A DNA stretch of 64,000 bases from Ketobacter sp. GTDB lineage: Bacteria; Pseudomonadota; Gammaproteobacteria; Pseudomonadales; Ketobacteraceae. Shown here one piece after another: positions 19,291-28,704 of the stretch. The notes below the pieces were generated by a model, which worked only from the letters and a program-made list of their open reading frames with translations, was not told where the DNA came from and ran no database searches. Every line of letters starts with the position of its first letter. Within the stretch, counting starts at the first letter, position 1. The position numbers were made by a program, and so were the translations under genes. Location of the stretch: the NCBI RefSeq assembly GCF_003671495.1, contig NZ_RCHN01000013.1:227552-291551 (forward strand), written 5' to 3'.

Positions 19291-19800
19291 CTATCGGCTG
19301 TGCCACCAGCGTTCGTTGCACAGCATCAAACCGGAGGCCTGCAGGGCGTCCCGCGCTTTCAGCCGATCCCCCTGGTTGAGAAAGCTCCCCACTTCCAGGG
19401 ATTGACGGCCATCCTGCAGCTGCAAGCCGATGGCATCCATGGGCGTAGCGGCCGCCAGCACATTAACGTGGGTATCCGGTCGGGGGAACCGCCATTTGCG
19501 CACCGGGTAGAACTCCCCTTCTTCCACTTCCACCGCCTCGGCGCCCACCCGAATGACCTGCATGCGATAGGTGGAGCGCGACACCCGCAGCGCCACATAG
19601 GTTAACACTGCAATTTCCAGTCCGGCAAAGGGCAACACCATCCAGGCCCCGAAAAATGTCCAGAACAGGGCCACCGACAAGGTCACTCCGGACACCAGCA
19701 GCAGGAACAACAGGGTCTGCCGCCGGGTGGCGGAGCGATTGGGCTCCAGGGTAATCAGGGTCTCCGCACCCTGCCGTTGACAGGTCACCACATTGCTCAC
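19291..19800 (-). CDS. DUF2244 domain membrane protein
   Basis: A 169-residue protein with two hydrophobic segments close together (about residues 28-50 and 53-70), then a C-terminal beta-rich domain (MQVIRVGAEAVEVEEGEFYPVRKWRFPRPDTHV) ending in NERWWHSR. This matches the DUF2244 family of small integral inner-membrane proteins of unknown role. It is followed by ureG after 42 nt, so the two may share a transcript; I know of no functional tie. Its start lies back to back with the PLD gene. Confidence 0.82.
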   Translation of the reverse strand: MSNVVTCQRQGAETLITLEPNRSATRRQTLLFLLLVSGVTLSVALFWTFFGAWMVLPFAGLEIAVLTYVALRVSRSTYRMQVIRVGAEAVEVEEGEFYPVRKWRFPRPDTHVNVLAAATPMDAIGLQLQDGRQSLEVGSFLNQGDRLKARDALQASGLMLCNERWWHSR

Positions 19801-19879
19801 CTCATTTGTTCTGTGTCATTTGTTCTGTGCAAGGGCTCATGGTTTAATGCGGGCCTGGCCACCCAACCCGTTCGAGAAC

Positions 19880-20593
19880 ATGCCTAACGATACCTTAGCA
19901 CTGGAGCAGTCCTTACTGCAGTATTTGCAGGATGATCACCTGAGCAAGGCGGAATCCCGCGACCTGCGGGCGGCGCTGCAGGCTCACTCCCGGGAGGACC
20001 TGAATTTCCTGCGCAACCGGCTGTTTGAACTGGCACGGGACCGTCTTTCTGCATCTTCGGCCCAGGCGTCATCGCAGGGGCAGGACACCAGCCTCGCCAT
20101 CATCGGCTGGCTGGACCGCTGCAGCAAGGCCATCCAACTGGAGTTGGGTGAGCGCCTGAACGAACATCGGGCCTACTTCTCCCCCGGGGAACAGTGCCTG
20201 GAGCAGATTCAGCAGCAACTGGGCAACGCCCGTTCCCGTATTGATATCTGCGTGTTCACCATTTCCGACAACCGCATATCCGATGCCATCCTGGCCGCGC
20301 ACCAACGCCAGGTTCAGGTTCGCATCATCACCGACAATCACAAGCAACAGGATGCCGGCAGTGACGTGGAATGGTTGCTGCGCGCGGGCATTACCATCCG
20401 CTTTGACCGGACCCCGGATCACATGCACCACAAATTCTGCATCGTAGACGGACTCAACCTGATCAACGGCAGTTTTAACTGGACCCGCAGTGCCAGCGAG
20501 CGCAACCAGGAAAACATTGTCATCAGCCAGGATGCTGCGCTGGTCCGCCAGTTCCAGAACGAATTTGATGCCCTGTGGGACGCCTTTGCCTAA
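19880..20593 (+). CDS. Phospholipase D-like (HKD) nuclease/phosphodiesterase
   Basis: A 237-residue protein with an N-terminal helical region (about 1-95) and a C-terminal PLD domain with a single HKD motif, HHKFCIVDGLNLINGSFNWT (His, Lys, Asp and the following Asn all present). Single-HKD members such as the Nuc endonuclease and cardiolipin hydrolase act as dimers. There is no signal peptide, so it is likely cytoplasmic. ATG 19880 is chosen over an upstream ATG at 19793 because the added residues look like translated untranslated region. The natural substrate, nucleic acid or phospholipid, is unknown. Confidence 0.83.
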   Translation: MPNDTLALEQSLLQYLQDDHLSKAESRDLRAALQAHSREDLNFLRNRLFELARDRLSASSAQASSQGQDTSLAIIGWLDRCSKAIQLELGERLNEHRAYFSPGEQCLEQIQQQLGNARSRIDICVFTISDNRISDAILAAHQRQVQVRIITDNHKQQDAGSDVEWLLRAGITIRFDRTPDHMHHKFCIVDGLNLINGSFNWTRSASERNQENIVISQDAALVRQFQNEFDALWDAFA

Positions 20594-20808
20594 GTATTCT
20601 CATCTGGAATGCCGGGGCACCATGCCTTTTGGTAAGCACCGGACGGCTGCCCGTTGACCAAACGTTCTAACGAAAAAAGTGAGAACTTGGTCTAAAATTC
20701 ACCTTATCCGCTTATACCGTTTTTTCGCGATCGCGCTGGACGCATAAAAACAAACCTAATTCTTTTCCGGTTGCGTATAACACTCGAACTTCAGGAAGAA
20801 GGCTACGC

Positions 20809-23277
20809 ATGCACGAACAGAAAGTTCTAATCGTCGAAGACGAGAATATCGTCGCCATGGATCTCTCCCGCCGGCTGGCCAAACTGGGCTACACGGTCGT
20901 GGGCATGGCCTCCTCAGGCAATCGCGCCCTGGAACTGGTGGACACCCGGTCCCCGGACATCATTCTTATGGACATTCATATCCGGGGCACGGCAGACGGC
21001 ATTGAAGTTGCCGACCAGATCAACGCCCAACACCAGATCCCGGTGATCTTTCTGACCGCCTATTCAGAAGACACCACCCTGGCCCGAGCCAAACAGACCC
21101 GCCCCTATGGCTATCTGTTAAAACCCTTTTCCGAACGGGAGCTGCACGTGGCCATCCAGGTTGCCCTGGAGCGACACCGGGAGGACCAGCAGCGCATTCA
21201 AAAACAAACCCATCTGCAACGGGCCCTGGATGCCGCCCACATGGGAACCTGGGAAATGACCGCCACAGCGGAGCCGGAGGCTGACACTGGCGCAGGCGCA
21301 GGGGCCACCATTTTGAGTTATTCCCCCACCGGCCACCTGACCCGGTTTGACGATTGGCGCCAGTTCATCGGCCATGTGGTAGTCCGGGACCGAAGCCAGG
21401 TGAGCCACACCCTGGAACAACTGCAGCAAAACACCAATGCGGAACTGAGCATCGAATTTGAAGCGAACCTGCCGCGCCAGGGCCATCGCTGGTTCAAACT
21501 CTGTGGCAAATCGTTCAGCTCCGGGGATCAGCAACGGGTCGTCGGGATACTGCAGGATGTCACCGAACATCATCACTCCGAGACCGCCCTCAAACAGGCC
21601 GCCACGGCTTTCACCTGCAGCGCCGACGGTATCGTTGTGCTGGACCAGGACCTGCGCATCCTCAGCGTCAACCAGTCCTTTTGCCGCATCGTTGGCCAAC
21701 CTTCGGAACAATGCCTGGGGCAGGAGCTGGCGCTCCTGAGCCCGGAAGCCCTCGGCCCGGAGCACAGCGACTCACTGTGGAAAACCTTGCATCAGACCGG
21801 CAGCTGGCAGGGTGAAGCCAGCTTCCACCGCCACGACAACCGGCTGCTGCATGTGTTGTTGAACATCGGCAGTGTGCCGGAGCGGCTGAATCAGGAAGCC
21901 CAGTACGTGGTCGTGGTCAGTGATGTGACGCCCATGCACCATGAACAGCAGAAGCTGTCCCACATTGCCTATTACGACAGCCTGACCGGATTACCCAATC
22001 GCAACCTGTTCCTTGATAGGCTGGAACAATGCATGGCCAAAGCCCGGCGTCAGACCAGCCGCTTTGGGGTGTTGTTTCTCGACCTGGATCATTTCAAGCA
22101 GGTCAATGACAGCCTGGGCCATGCCATGGGCGACCGCTTGCTGAAAGCCGTCGCCCAACGGCTCAAGTCCCAGCTGCGTTCCTCCGACACCCTCTGCCGC
22201 ATCGGCGGTGATGAGTTCATTGTCATTGCAGAAGCCGTGCAGGCAACCGAGGATCTGGAGTTACTGGCCAAAAAAATTCTCAGTCTGTTGAATCATCCTA
22301 TCCGCCTGGGCAATACGGAAGTGCAAACCGGGGTCAGCATCGGCATCGGTCTGTATCCCGATCACTCCCGCGACCGGGATGAGCTGATCAAAATGGCCGA
22401 CACCGCCATGTACTCCGCCAAGACCCGGGGCCGTCAGGGTTACGCACTCTATCATTCGGCCATGCACAAGCATGTGGCCCAGCATCTGCATCGTGAGCAG
22501 GAACTGCGGCACGCCCTGAACCAGGGTCACCTGACCCTGCACTACCAACCCCAATACCATAGCCGCAACGGTCAGCTGACGGGACTGGAAGCCTTGTTGC
22601 GTTGGCAGCACCCAAGCCAGGGACTGCTGTGTGCCAGCGACATCATTCCGCTGGCGGAGAGCAGCAGCCTGATGCAGGAGATCGGCAACTGGGTGATTGA
22701 AGAAAGCTGCCGCCAACTGCGGGAGTGGTCTGACCAGGGCTTCCAGCCGCCCCGATTGTCCCTCAATGTGTCAGCCCGCCAGTTGCAGGATCGCAACTTC
22801 GCCCACTTGCTCAACCACCATGCTGACCTGCACCAGGTTCCCCTGCAGCGTTTGGCAGTGCAAGTGACAGAGTCCTGCCTGCAGAAATCCGACAGCGGAC
22901 TGCACAACCTGCGGCGCTTGCACAAACTGGGCTTGAGTATCGCCATTGACGGCTTCGGTTCCGGTTATTTCAGCCTGAGTTCGTTGCATTCATTACCGGT
23001 GACACAACTTAACATTGACCGCTGCTTCATTCAGAATCTGGATGCAAGCCCGCGGGATCGAGCCGTGACCAACGCGATCATCGCCATGGCCACACAGTTG
23101 GAATTGAACACCGTGGCCGTTGGCATTGAAAATCAGGGCCAGGCCCAGCTCATCACCTGCGCAGGTTGCAGCGAGGTACAGGGCAACTTTTTCTGCCCGC
23201 CGCTACCGGCCCGACAGATCATGCAGCGATTAAATACCGCCCCCACGGACACCCACTACAGCGAATGGACCGCGTGA
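20809..23277 (+). CDS. REC-PAS-PAS-GGDEF-EAL protein with an apparently inactive EAL domain
   Basis: An 822-residue cyclic-di-GMP regulator. An N-terminal receiver (phosphoacceptor Asp55 in IILMDIHIRG) is followed by PAS-like regions (about 130-255 and 270-390). The GGDEF domain (about 395-555) has an intact active site (CRIGGDEF) and an RSSD inhibitory site five residues before it. The EAL domain (about 570-815) keeps EALLRW, NVSARQL and TES, but the DDFG motif reads IDGFG, LKID reads LNID and AEGVE reads AVGIE. Loss of the second Asp, the Lys and the Glu predicts no phosphodiesterase activity, so the protein should be a cyclase with a sensory EAL domain. A kinase gene follows after 6 nt. 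Confidence 0.93.
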   Translation: MHEQKVLIVEDENIVAMDLSRRLAKLGYTVVGMASSGNRALELVDTRSPDIILMDIHIRGTADGIEVADQINAQHQIPVIFLTAYSEDTTLARAKQTRPYGYLLKPFSERELHVAIQVALERHREDQQRIQKQTHLQRALDAAHMGTWEMTATAEPEADTGAGAGATILSYSPTGHLTRFDDWRQFIGHVVVRDRSQVSHTLEQLQQNTNAELSIEFEANLPRQGHRWFKLCGKSFSSGDQQRVVGILQDVTEHHHSETALKQAATAFTCSADGIVVLDQDLRILSVNQSFCRIVGQPSEQCLGQELALLSPEALGPEHSDSLWKTLHQTGSWQGEASFHRHDNRLLHVLLNIGSVPERLNQEAQYVVVVSDVTPMHHEQQKLSHIAYYDSLTGLPNRNLFLDRLEQCMAKARRQTSRFGVLFLDLDHFKQVNDSLGHAMGDRLLKAVAQRLKSQLRSSDTLCRIGGDEFIVIAEAVQATEDLELLAKKILSLLNHPIRLGNTEVQTGVSIGIGLYPDHSRDRDELIKMADTAMYSAKTRGRQGYALYHSAMHKHVAQHLHREQELRHALNQGHLTLHYQPQYHSRNGQLTGLEALLRWQHPSQGLLCASDIIPLAESSSLMQEIGNWVIEESCRQLREWSDQGFQPPRLSLNVSARQLQDRNFAHLLNHHADLHQVPLQRLAVQVTESCLQKSDSGLHNLRRLHKLGLSIAIDGFGSGYFSLSSLHSLPVTQLNIDRCFIQNLDASPRDRAVTNAIIAMATQLELNTVAVGIENQGQAQLITCAGCSEVQGNFFCPPLPARQIMQRLNTAPTDTHYSEWTA

Positions 23278-23283
23278 CCTGCC

Positions 23284-24675
23284 ATGACACCCGACTTTGA
23301 CGTAACAGCCAATAAAGATGAAGTGATGCGGTTGGCAGTTGAGGCCTCTCCCAACGGCATGGTGCTGATTGATGTAGAGGGCCGCATTGCGCTGGTGAAT
23401 ACCAGTGTGGAAACCATGTTCGGCTATCACCGCGACGAACTGATCGGTGAACTCATCGAGAAGTTGGTACCCCATCGCTTTCGCAGCCAGCATCCGGAAT
23501 TGCGCAACCAGTATTTCCACGCACCCAAATCCCGCGCCATGGGACAGGGGCGCGAGCTCTATGCCCTGCATAAAGACGGTACCGAGTTTCCGGTGGAAAT
23601 CGGCCTGAATCCCATGACCACCAAACGCGGTGTGTTGGTGTTGGCAGCCATCGTGGACATCACCGAACGACTCCGTGCCCAGGAAATGATGCGGCTGGCG
23701 GTGGAAGCCGCGCCCAATGGCATGCTGCTGACCGACCAGGAGGGCACTATCATCATGGCCAACTCCATGGCGGAGCTGCAATTCGGTTATACCCGCTCAG
23801 AATTGGTGGGGCAGAAAATCACGCTGCTGGTGCCTCACCGGTTCCGACAACGCCACCCGGACCTGCAGCATTCGTACTTTCACAATCCCACGTCACGGGC
23901 CATGGGCGAGGGCCGCGACCTTTACGCCCTGCACAAAGACGGTCGGGAATTTCCTGTGGAGATCGGCCTGAACCCCATTAACACCGCCCAGGGCCTGATG
24001 ATTCTGGCGTCGGTACTGGACATCACGGAACGCAAACGGCAGGAAGAGCAACTGAAATCCGCGCTCAAGGAAAAAGAAGTGATGCTGGCGGAGATTCACC
24101 ATCGGGTTAAAAACAATCTGCAGATCATTGATAGCCTGATCGCCATGCAGTTGGATAATGTCAGCGATGAGAAAGCCCGCTTTTTGTTGACCGACAGCCA
24201 GAACCGCATCAAATCCATGGCGGTGATCCATCAAACCCTGTATCAGTCCCAGGACTTTTCGAAAGTGGATATTTCTCTGGTGATCTCCGGCCTGATCAAC
24301 AACCTGGCGCACTCCTATGGCATTCCCGGCAATCCCAATGTGCAGGTGCAGGTGGAAACCGATGACATCACCCTGCCCATTGAAAGCAGTATCCCCTTGG
24401 GCTTAATCATCAATGAACTGGTTTCCAACGCCTTTAAGCACGCCTTCCCCGATCATCGGGCAGGCGAGATCAGCATCACGTTAAAACGGCTGCCGGAGCA
24501 CAAAGCCCGACTGGATATCAGCGACAACGGCGTCGGCCTGGAGAGCAACACCGCGAAGGAGGAATCCCTGGGATTGCGGCTGGTGGAAGCCCTCAGCGAT
24601 CAGTTGGAAGCGGATCTTTCGATTCAGTCCGCCAATCCCACGCGCTTCACGGTGGTGATGCCATTGCCCGATTGA
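23284..24675 (+). CDS. PAS-PAS-HisKA_2 sensor histidine kinase
   Basis: A soluble 463-residue kinase. Two PAS domains (about 13-131 and 135-252) are near-copies of each other: both contain MRLAVEA-PNGM, LVPHRFR and ALHKDG-EFPVEIGLNP. The kinase core follows: HisKA_2 with EIHHRVKNNLQ (His272/273 region), N box NELVSNAFKHAF, G1 DISDNGVGL and LGLRLVEALSDQLEA. The gene lies 6 nt after the REC-GGDEF-EAL gene, so the kinase is the likely phosphodonor for that receiver. There is no membrane segment, so the signal is cytoplasmic. Its last 52 nt overlap the convergent lipase foldase gene. Confidence 0.93.
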   Translation: MTPDFDVTANKDEVMRLAVEASPNGMVLIDVEGRIALVNTSVETMFGYHRDELIGELIEKLVPHRFRSQHPELRNQYFHAPKSRAMGQGRELYALHKDGTEFPVEIGLNPMTTKRGVLVLAAIVDITERLRAQEMMRLAVEAAPNGMLLTDQEGTIIMANSMAELQFGYTRSELVGQKITLLVPHRFRQRHPDLQHSYFHNPTSRAMGEGRDLYALHKDGREFPVEIGLNPINTAQGLMILASVLDITERKRQEEQLKSALKEKEVMLAEIHHRVKNNLQIIDSLIAMQLDNVSDEKARFLLTDSQNRIKSMAVIHQTLYQSQDFSKVDISLVISGLINNLAHSYGIPGNPNVQVQVETDDITLPIESSIPLGLIINELVSNAFKHAFPDHRAGEISITLKRLPEHKARLDISDNGVGLESNTAKEESLGLRLVEALSDQLEADLSIQSANPTRFTVVMPLPD

Positions 24676-25733
24676 TCGTGTACGCGTTCCAGGGCTTGCA
24701 CTCGAATCCACTCTTCCGGCAGAAACACTTGCTCGCGCCGGGAATCCAGTTGCTGCGTTCTGGTGACCGGGTCCAGGCTATCCATCTGTAACAACTCGTC
24801 CCGCTCCTCCAACCAGGCTTGCAGTTTTTCCTGCCACTGCCGGCGTGAATCATCCAGTTGTTGCAAACGCTCTGCCGCCGCCACGCCCACCTGCTCCGAA
24901 CGCAAGGAGAATACCGCATCCGCATCACCGCCCTGGGCCCTTAACTCCCGGGTGAGTGCAGCCAGAGTCGAAGGCTGTTGCGCACGTTGCAATGCATCCT
25001 GCACTTGCGGCGTTAACTGGTATTCCAGATCCGCTAACAGCGCTGCGCGCTCCTGCGGCGAAAGCCGTTCATTCTGCATCACGGCCAGCTGATCCAGGGT
25101 ATATTGATCATAGGCATCATCCTCACCGAAGAAGGCGTCTATAGCCTGCGGAGACAGGAAACGACCGCGCAATGCCCGTATCTCACTCATCCTGTTGTGC
25201 CAGGCGGATGCGTCTGTCCATTCCCATTCGGACTCCGCGCCGGACAACTGACTGAGTGCCTCACCCAGCGTCACATAACGTTCCAGCATCGCGATGGCTT
25301 CACTGGCCGCCGGCTCCGGTAATTGTGATCGCAGATACGCCTGTAACCGCAACAACAGTTGCGGCAGTTCTTCTTCACCCAGCGCTGCAAGAAAATAATC
25401 AAAGCAATCCCGCAGCCCCCGGTTCACCACCAGATGTCCCTCGTCATCCCAGCGCAATGCCCCATCCGTTTCGGTTCCCTGCAATGAACGGGGCAAGGTA
25501 TCCTGCACCTGTCTTGGCGCTTTCGCCGGTAGCCTGTCCGGCGCTGCGGCAGAGCCTGCGACAGGCAGGGAGGCTGGCGTTGGCAAAGCGCGCCATTGCG
25601 GTGGTGTACCGATACCGCGCACGGAGGTTGCAGGCAGGCTGAAGCCTATAACAATCGCAGCTATCCCAAGTAGCGCAACCGCCACGAGCACCGCAACGCC
25701 CACCCGTGCGGGCTGCATCCAAACGTTCGACAT
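24624..25733 (-). CDS. Lipase-specific foldase (Lif, lipase chaperone)
   Basis: Lif proteins are membrane-anchored periplasmic chaperones that fold their cognate secreted lipase before type II secretion. The 369-residue protein has one N-terminal membrane anchor (about residues 10-32), a Pro/Ala-rich linker, the family motif RDCFDYFLAALGEEEL, and a long alpha-helical domain with RALRGRFLSPQAIDAFFGED. It starts 9 nt after the lipase stop, the standard lip-lif order. Its 3' end runs 52 nt into the histidine kinase gene on the other strand, so the C-terminal tail (NGITTVKRVGLAD) may be a recent extension. Confidence 0.93.
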   Translation of the reverse strand: MSNVWMQPARVGVAVLVAVALLGIAAIVIGFSLPATSVRGIGTPPQWRALPTPASLPVAGSAAAPDRLPAKAPRQVQDTLPRSLQGTETDGALRWDDEGHLVVNRGLRDCFDYFLAALGEEELPQLLLRLQAYLRSQLPEPAASEAIAMLERYVTLGEALSQLSGAESEWEWTDASAWHNRMSEIRALRGRFLSPQAIDAFFGEDDAYDQYTLDQLAVMQNERLSPQERAALLADLEYQLTPQVQDALQRAQQPSTLAALTRELRAQGGDADAVFSLRSEQVGVAAAERLQQLDDSRRQWQEKLQAWLEERDELLQMDSLDPVTRTQQLDSRREQVFLPEEWIRVQALERVHDQSGNGITTVKRVGLAD

Positions 25734-25742
25734 GATTGGATG

Positions 25743-26684
25743 CTATAACCCAAGATTGCGCAGCCGGTTGGCGTGTTGCCGATACACGGTTTTTGGATTG
25801 GTGGAAAATACGTAGGCGAGACCAAACAACTGATTGACTTCATCCAGATGATCCATGGGATAGTCATCCCGCAACACCTGACCAAAGTGGGAACTGCAAC
25901 GGCCCACCAAACCATCGTTCTGCTCATTGAAGGCCAGTTTGGTCAACACCATGGCATAGGAGGAAGGGTCAAAAAAATGAGTCACTCCGGTGTTCACTCC
26001 GCTCCAGGAAAACTGCTTTACGCCATTGCTTTCGTAGGCCCCTTCACCGCAGCTCGTCACTGGAACCCCCTGGGGAAAGCGCAGGTTGAAATCCGTGGTG
26101 CCGGCAGAGGATAAGGAATTCAAACTGTCCAGCGCGTTTTGCGGCAACGGCTCGCCGGCAGCAAAACCGATCAGCCAGCCCAGTCCTTCCAGCACACTGG
26201 TCACCACCGGTTGCAGGGCATCCCCCACCACCGGCAGAGCCAATGCCATCAACCCCAGATCCGCTGCGGCTGAACCCTTCACCGGACTGCCCACGGTGGT
26301 CACCGAGGCCACCCGCTGCGGCATCACCGCTGCCACGTAACGCACACTCTGGCCGCCGTGACTGTGGCCGATCAGATTCACTTTTTCGGCACCGGTAATC
26401 GCCAGAATGTCCTCCACCTGGGCCAACAGTTGCTCCCCCCGCTGCTCCGACGAATTCAACGCAGAAACCTGGGTCACAAAAACCTGGGCGCCATCCCGCT
26501 GCAACGCACGGGGTATGCCATACCAGTAATTGATGCCGGCAATGCTGTCAAACCCGAACATGCCGTGCGCCAACACAATCGGGTAACGGGTCTGGGTATA
26601 ACCGGCGGCCATGACTGCGGCCGAATAACCGCTCAGCTGGATAGCCAGGATCAGGGCAAGCAAGGACATTAACGCTTTGTTCAT
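25743..26684 (-). CDS. Secreted triacylglycerol lipase (family I)
   Basis: A foldase-dependent extracellular lipase of 313 residues. It has a signal peptide (cleaved near MAAG, about residue 27), the oxyanion segment YPIVLAHGMFGFD, and the nucleophile elbow GHSHGGQ (Ser109). The remaining triad members are consistent with Asp in NEQNDGLVG and His in MDHLDEVN. Two cysteines (SCGEG and GRCSS) should form the conserved disulfide. Pairing with the Lif gene just downstream confirms the family I.1/I.2 assignment and type II export. Confidence 0.95.
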   Translation of the reverse strand: MNKALMSLLALILAIQLSGYSAAVMAAGYTQTRYPIVLAHGMFGFDSIAGINYWYGIPRALQRDGAQVFVTQVSALNSSEQRGEQLLAQVEDILAITGAEKVNLIGHSHGGQSVRYVAAVMPQRVASVTTVGSPVKGSAAADLGLMALALPVVGDALQPVVTSVLEGLGWLIGFAAGEPLPQNALDSLNSLSSAGTTDFNLRFPQGVPVTSCGEGAYESNGVKQFSWSGVNTGVTHFFDPSSYAMVLTKLAFNEQNDGLVGRCSSHFGQVLRDDYPMDHLDEVNQLFGLAYVFSTNPKTVYRQHANRLRNLGL

Positions 26685-26925
26685 GGTGGGACCTGTCTAC
26701 TGTGAGTAAGTGTGTTTTTTATTTTTCTACTTCTACAGCATGTACAGGCAAAATCTTAGGGGCCTAACCAGACAGCGTATAGACAAAACGCGCTGCGCAA
26801 AAGGTCCATGAAAAGTTCAATATGTTATATGAATATGCCTGATTTTAAATTTGATGGCGATGCAGGTATCATTCACAAACAGGATTAGTCGATTCACCAC
26901 TCATCAAACCCAGCGCAGTAGAGAC

Positions 26926-28182
26926 ATGCTTTCTCAATTACGATTCGCGACGGAACTCAACACACTCCTGCACACCCTGAGTGACACATCGGACCTGTTG
27001 ATCATTCAGGATCTGGACGGGGTATGCATGCCCCTGGTGCGGGACCCGTTAACCCGTGCCCTGCCCCGCCGCTACATCGAAGCCGCAGCCCTGATGCAGC
27101 CGGAGTTCTTCGTGCTGACCAACGGTGAACACATCGGCCGGCGCGGTGTGAACACTCTGGTGGATCAGGCACTGCAGGAGCGTCAGGCGCAGCATCAGGC
27201 CTATCTGCCCGGGCTGGCTGCCGGTGGGGTTCAGTGGCAGGATGCAGCTGGCAACGTCAGTCACCCCGGAGTCACCCCGGAGGAACTGGCGTTTCTGGCG
27301 GCGGTGCCCGAGGTAATGCGCAAAGCGTTGTCAGACTGGATGCGTCGGCCACCGTTGGCACTGAGTTCAGAGGCAATCGAGTCCGTGCTGGCGGTGGTGA
27401 TCCTGGACAACCCGGTGTCCCCCACCATCAACATCAATGGATTTCACGCGCTGTTGCAGCAACACGCGCTGGGCGTGAGCGGGCTCATCGAATTGCAACG
27501 CACGGTTCAGAGTATTCTGCTTGAACTGTTAGAACAGGCAGAGAAGCAAGGCCTGGTGGATTCATTCTTCATTCACTACGCGCCCAACCTGGGCACCGGC
27601 CCACAAGGGGAACGCATTAAATGGGCAACCGATGCAGACTCCGGCACCACCGATTTTCAATTTATGCTGCAAGGGGCAGTGAAAGAAGTGGGCGTCCTGG
27701 TGATCCTCAATCGTTACTACCAGCAGCGCACCGGCACCTATCCCCTGGGTGAATGTTTTAACGCCCGGCAGGCACCCCGCGACCCGCAGGCGTTGTTACA
27801 ACTGGCCCAGGACCATTTCGATCCGGATCAGATGCCCCGCATCATCGGTGTGGGCGATACCGTCACCTCGCAACCGGACCCACAACACAACGGGCACTGG
27901 TTGCGGGGTGGCAGTGATCGCGGCTTCTTAAGTCTGGTGCAGGCGCTGGGAACCCGTTTTCACAGGGACAACGCTGTGCTCTTTGTGGACAGCAGTGGTG
28001 GCGAGTTGAAGCGCCCCAGCATTCAGGTGCCCCTGTTGCAACAACAGCCTTGGCAGGCGATGGCCGGCATCAGCGACCAGGACGACCCCTTGCACCTGAA
28101 TGTGGTGTTTCCCGACGGGCACCAACAGTACGTGGACTTTTACTGCAGATTGGCGCAAGCCCGTCATGCCCGCCGCGGTTAG
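26926..28182 (+). CDS. stpA: Glucosylglycerol 3-phosphatase-like protein (StpA family)
   Basis: StpA dephosphorylates glucosylglycerol-phosphate to the compatible solute glucosylglycerol in cyanobacteria and some halotolerant bacteria. The protein has the HAD nucleophile motif LLIIQDLDGVCMPLV near the N terminus and FFVLTNGEHIGRRGVNTLVDQAL, ILDNPVSPTININGF, APNLGTGPQGERIKWATDADSGTTDFQFML and GVGDTVTS further on, matching that family over its length. ATG 26926 (about 418 residues) is favoured; a longer form from 26854 would add 24 residues with non-GC-rich codons. No glucosylglycerol-phosphate synthase is in the window. Confidence 0.8.
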   Translation: MLSQLRFATELNTLLHTLSDTSDLLIIQDLDGVCMPLVRDPLTRALPRRYIEAAALMQPEFFVLTNGEHIGRRGVNTLVDQALQERQAQHQAYLPGLAAGGVQWQDAAGNVSHPGVTPEELAFLAAVPEVMRKALSDWMRRPPLALSSEAIESVLAVVILDNPVSPTININGFHALLQQHALGVSGLIELQRTVQSILLELLEQAEKQGLVDSFFIHYAPNLGTGPQGERIKWATDADSGTTDFQFMLQGAVKEVGVLVILNRYYQQRTGTYPLGECFNARQAPRDPQALLQLAQDHFDPDQMPRIIGVGDTVTSQPDPQHNGHWLRGGSDRGFLSLVQALGTRFHRDNAVLFVDSSGGELKRPSIQVPLLQQQPWQAMAGISDQDDPLHLNVVFPDGHQQYVDFYCRLAQARHARRG

Positions 28183-28185
28183 CGC

Positions 28186-28665
28186 TTAAAGCCCCAGCTC
28201 CGAAAGCCCGGGATGATCCTCCGGCCGGGGCCCATGCTCCCAGTGAAACAGTCGCTCTGTGGCCGCGATGGGCAGGTCATTGATGCTGGCGTGACGCACC
28301 TGCATCAACCCTTCGGCACTGAACTCCCAGTTCTCATTGCCGTAACTGCGATACCATTGTCCTTTCTCGTCATGCCATTCGTAGGCGAAACGCACAGCGA
28401 TGCGATTCTCCGTGAAAGCCCAGAGTTCCTTGATCAGACGATACTCCAGCTCCCGCGCCCATTTACGTTTGAGAAAGGCCGCGATCTGCTCGCGACCGAC
28501 GGGAAACTCACTGCGATTGCGCCAGCGGCTGTCCGGCGTGTAGGCCAGGGCGACCTTGTCCGGGTCACGACCGTTCCAGGCGTTCTCCGCCATGCGCACC
28601 TTCTGGCGGGCGGTTTCTTCCGTGAAAGGGGGAAACGGTGGACGGGGTTGTACTGCATGACTCAT
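28186..28665 (-). CDS. DUF1348 (NTF2-like) protein
   Basis: A 159-residue soluble protein of the DUF1348 family, with an SnoaL/NTF2-like cone fold. Diagnostic stretches are [73 protein letters not shown] and [14 protein letters not shown]. The biochemical role is unknown. It stops 3 nt from the end of the convergent stpA-like gene and is followed upstream by an oxidoreductase gene on the same strand. Confidence 0.88.
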   Translation of the reverse strand: MSHAVQPRPPFPPFTEETARQKVRMAENAWNGRDPDKVALAYTPDSRWRNRSEFPVGREQIAAFLKRKWARELEYRLIKELWAFTENRIAVRFAYEWHDEKGQWYRSYGNENWEFSAEGLMQVRHASINDLPIAATERLFHWEHGPRPEDHPGLSELGL

Positions 28666-28704
28666 GATACGACCTCACTCATGACGGCTTGTGAATGACG
28701 GCAT

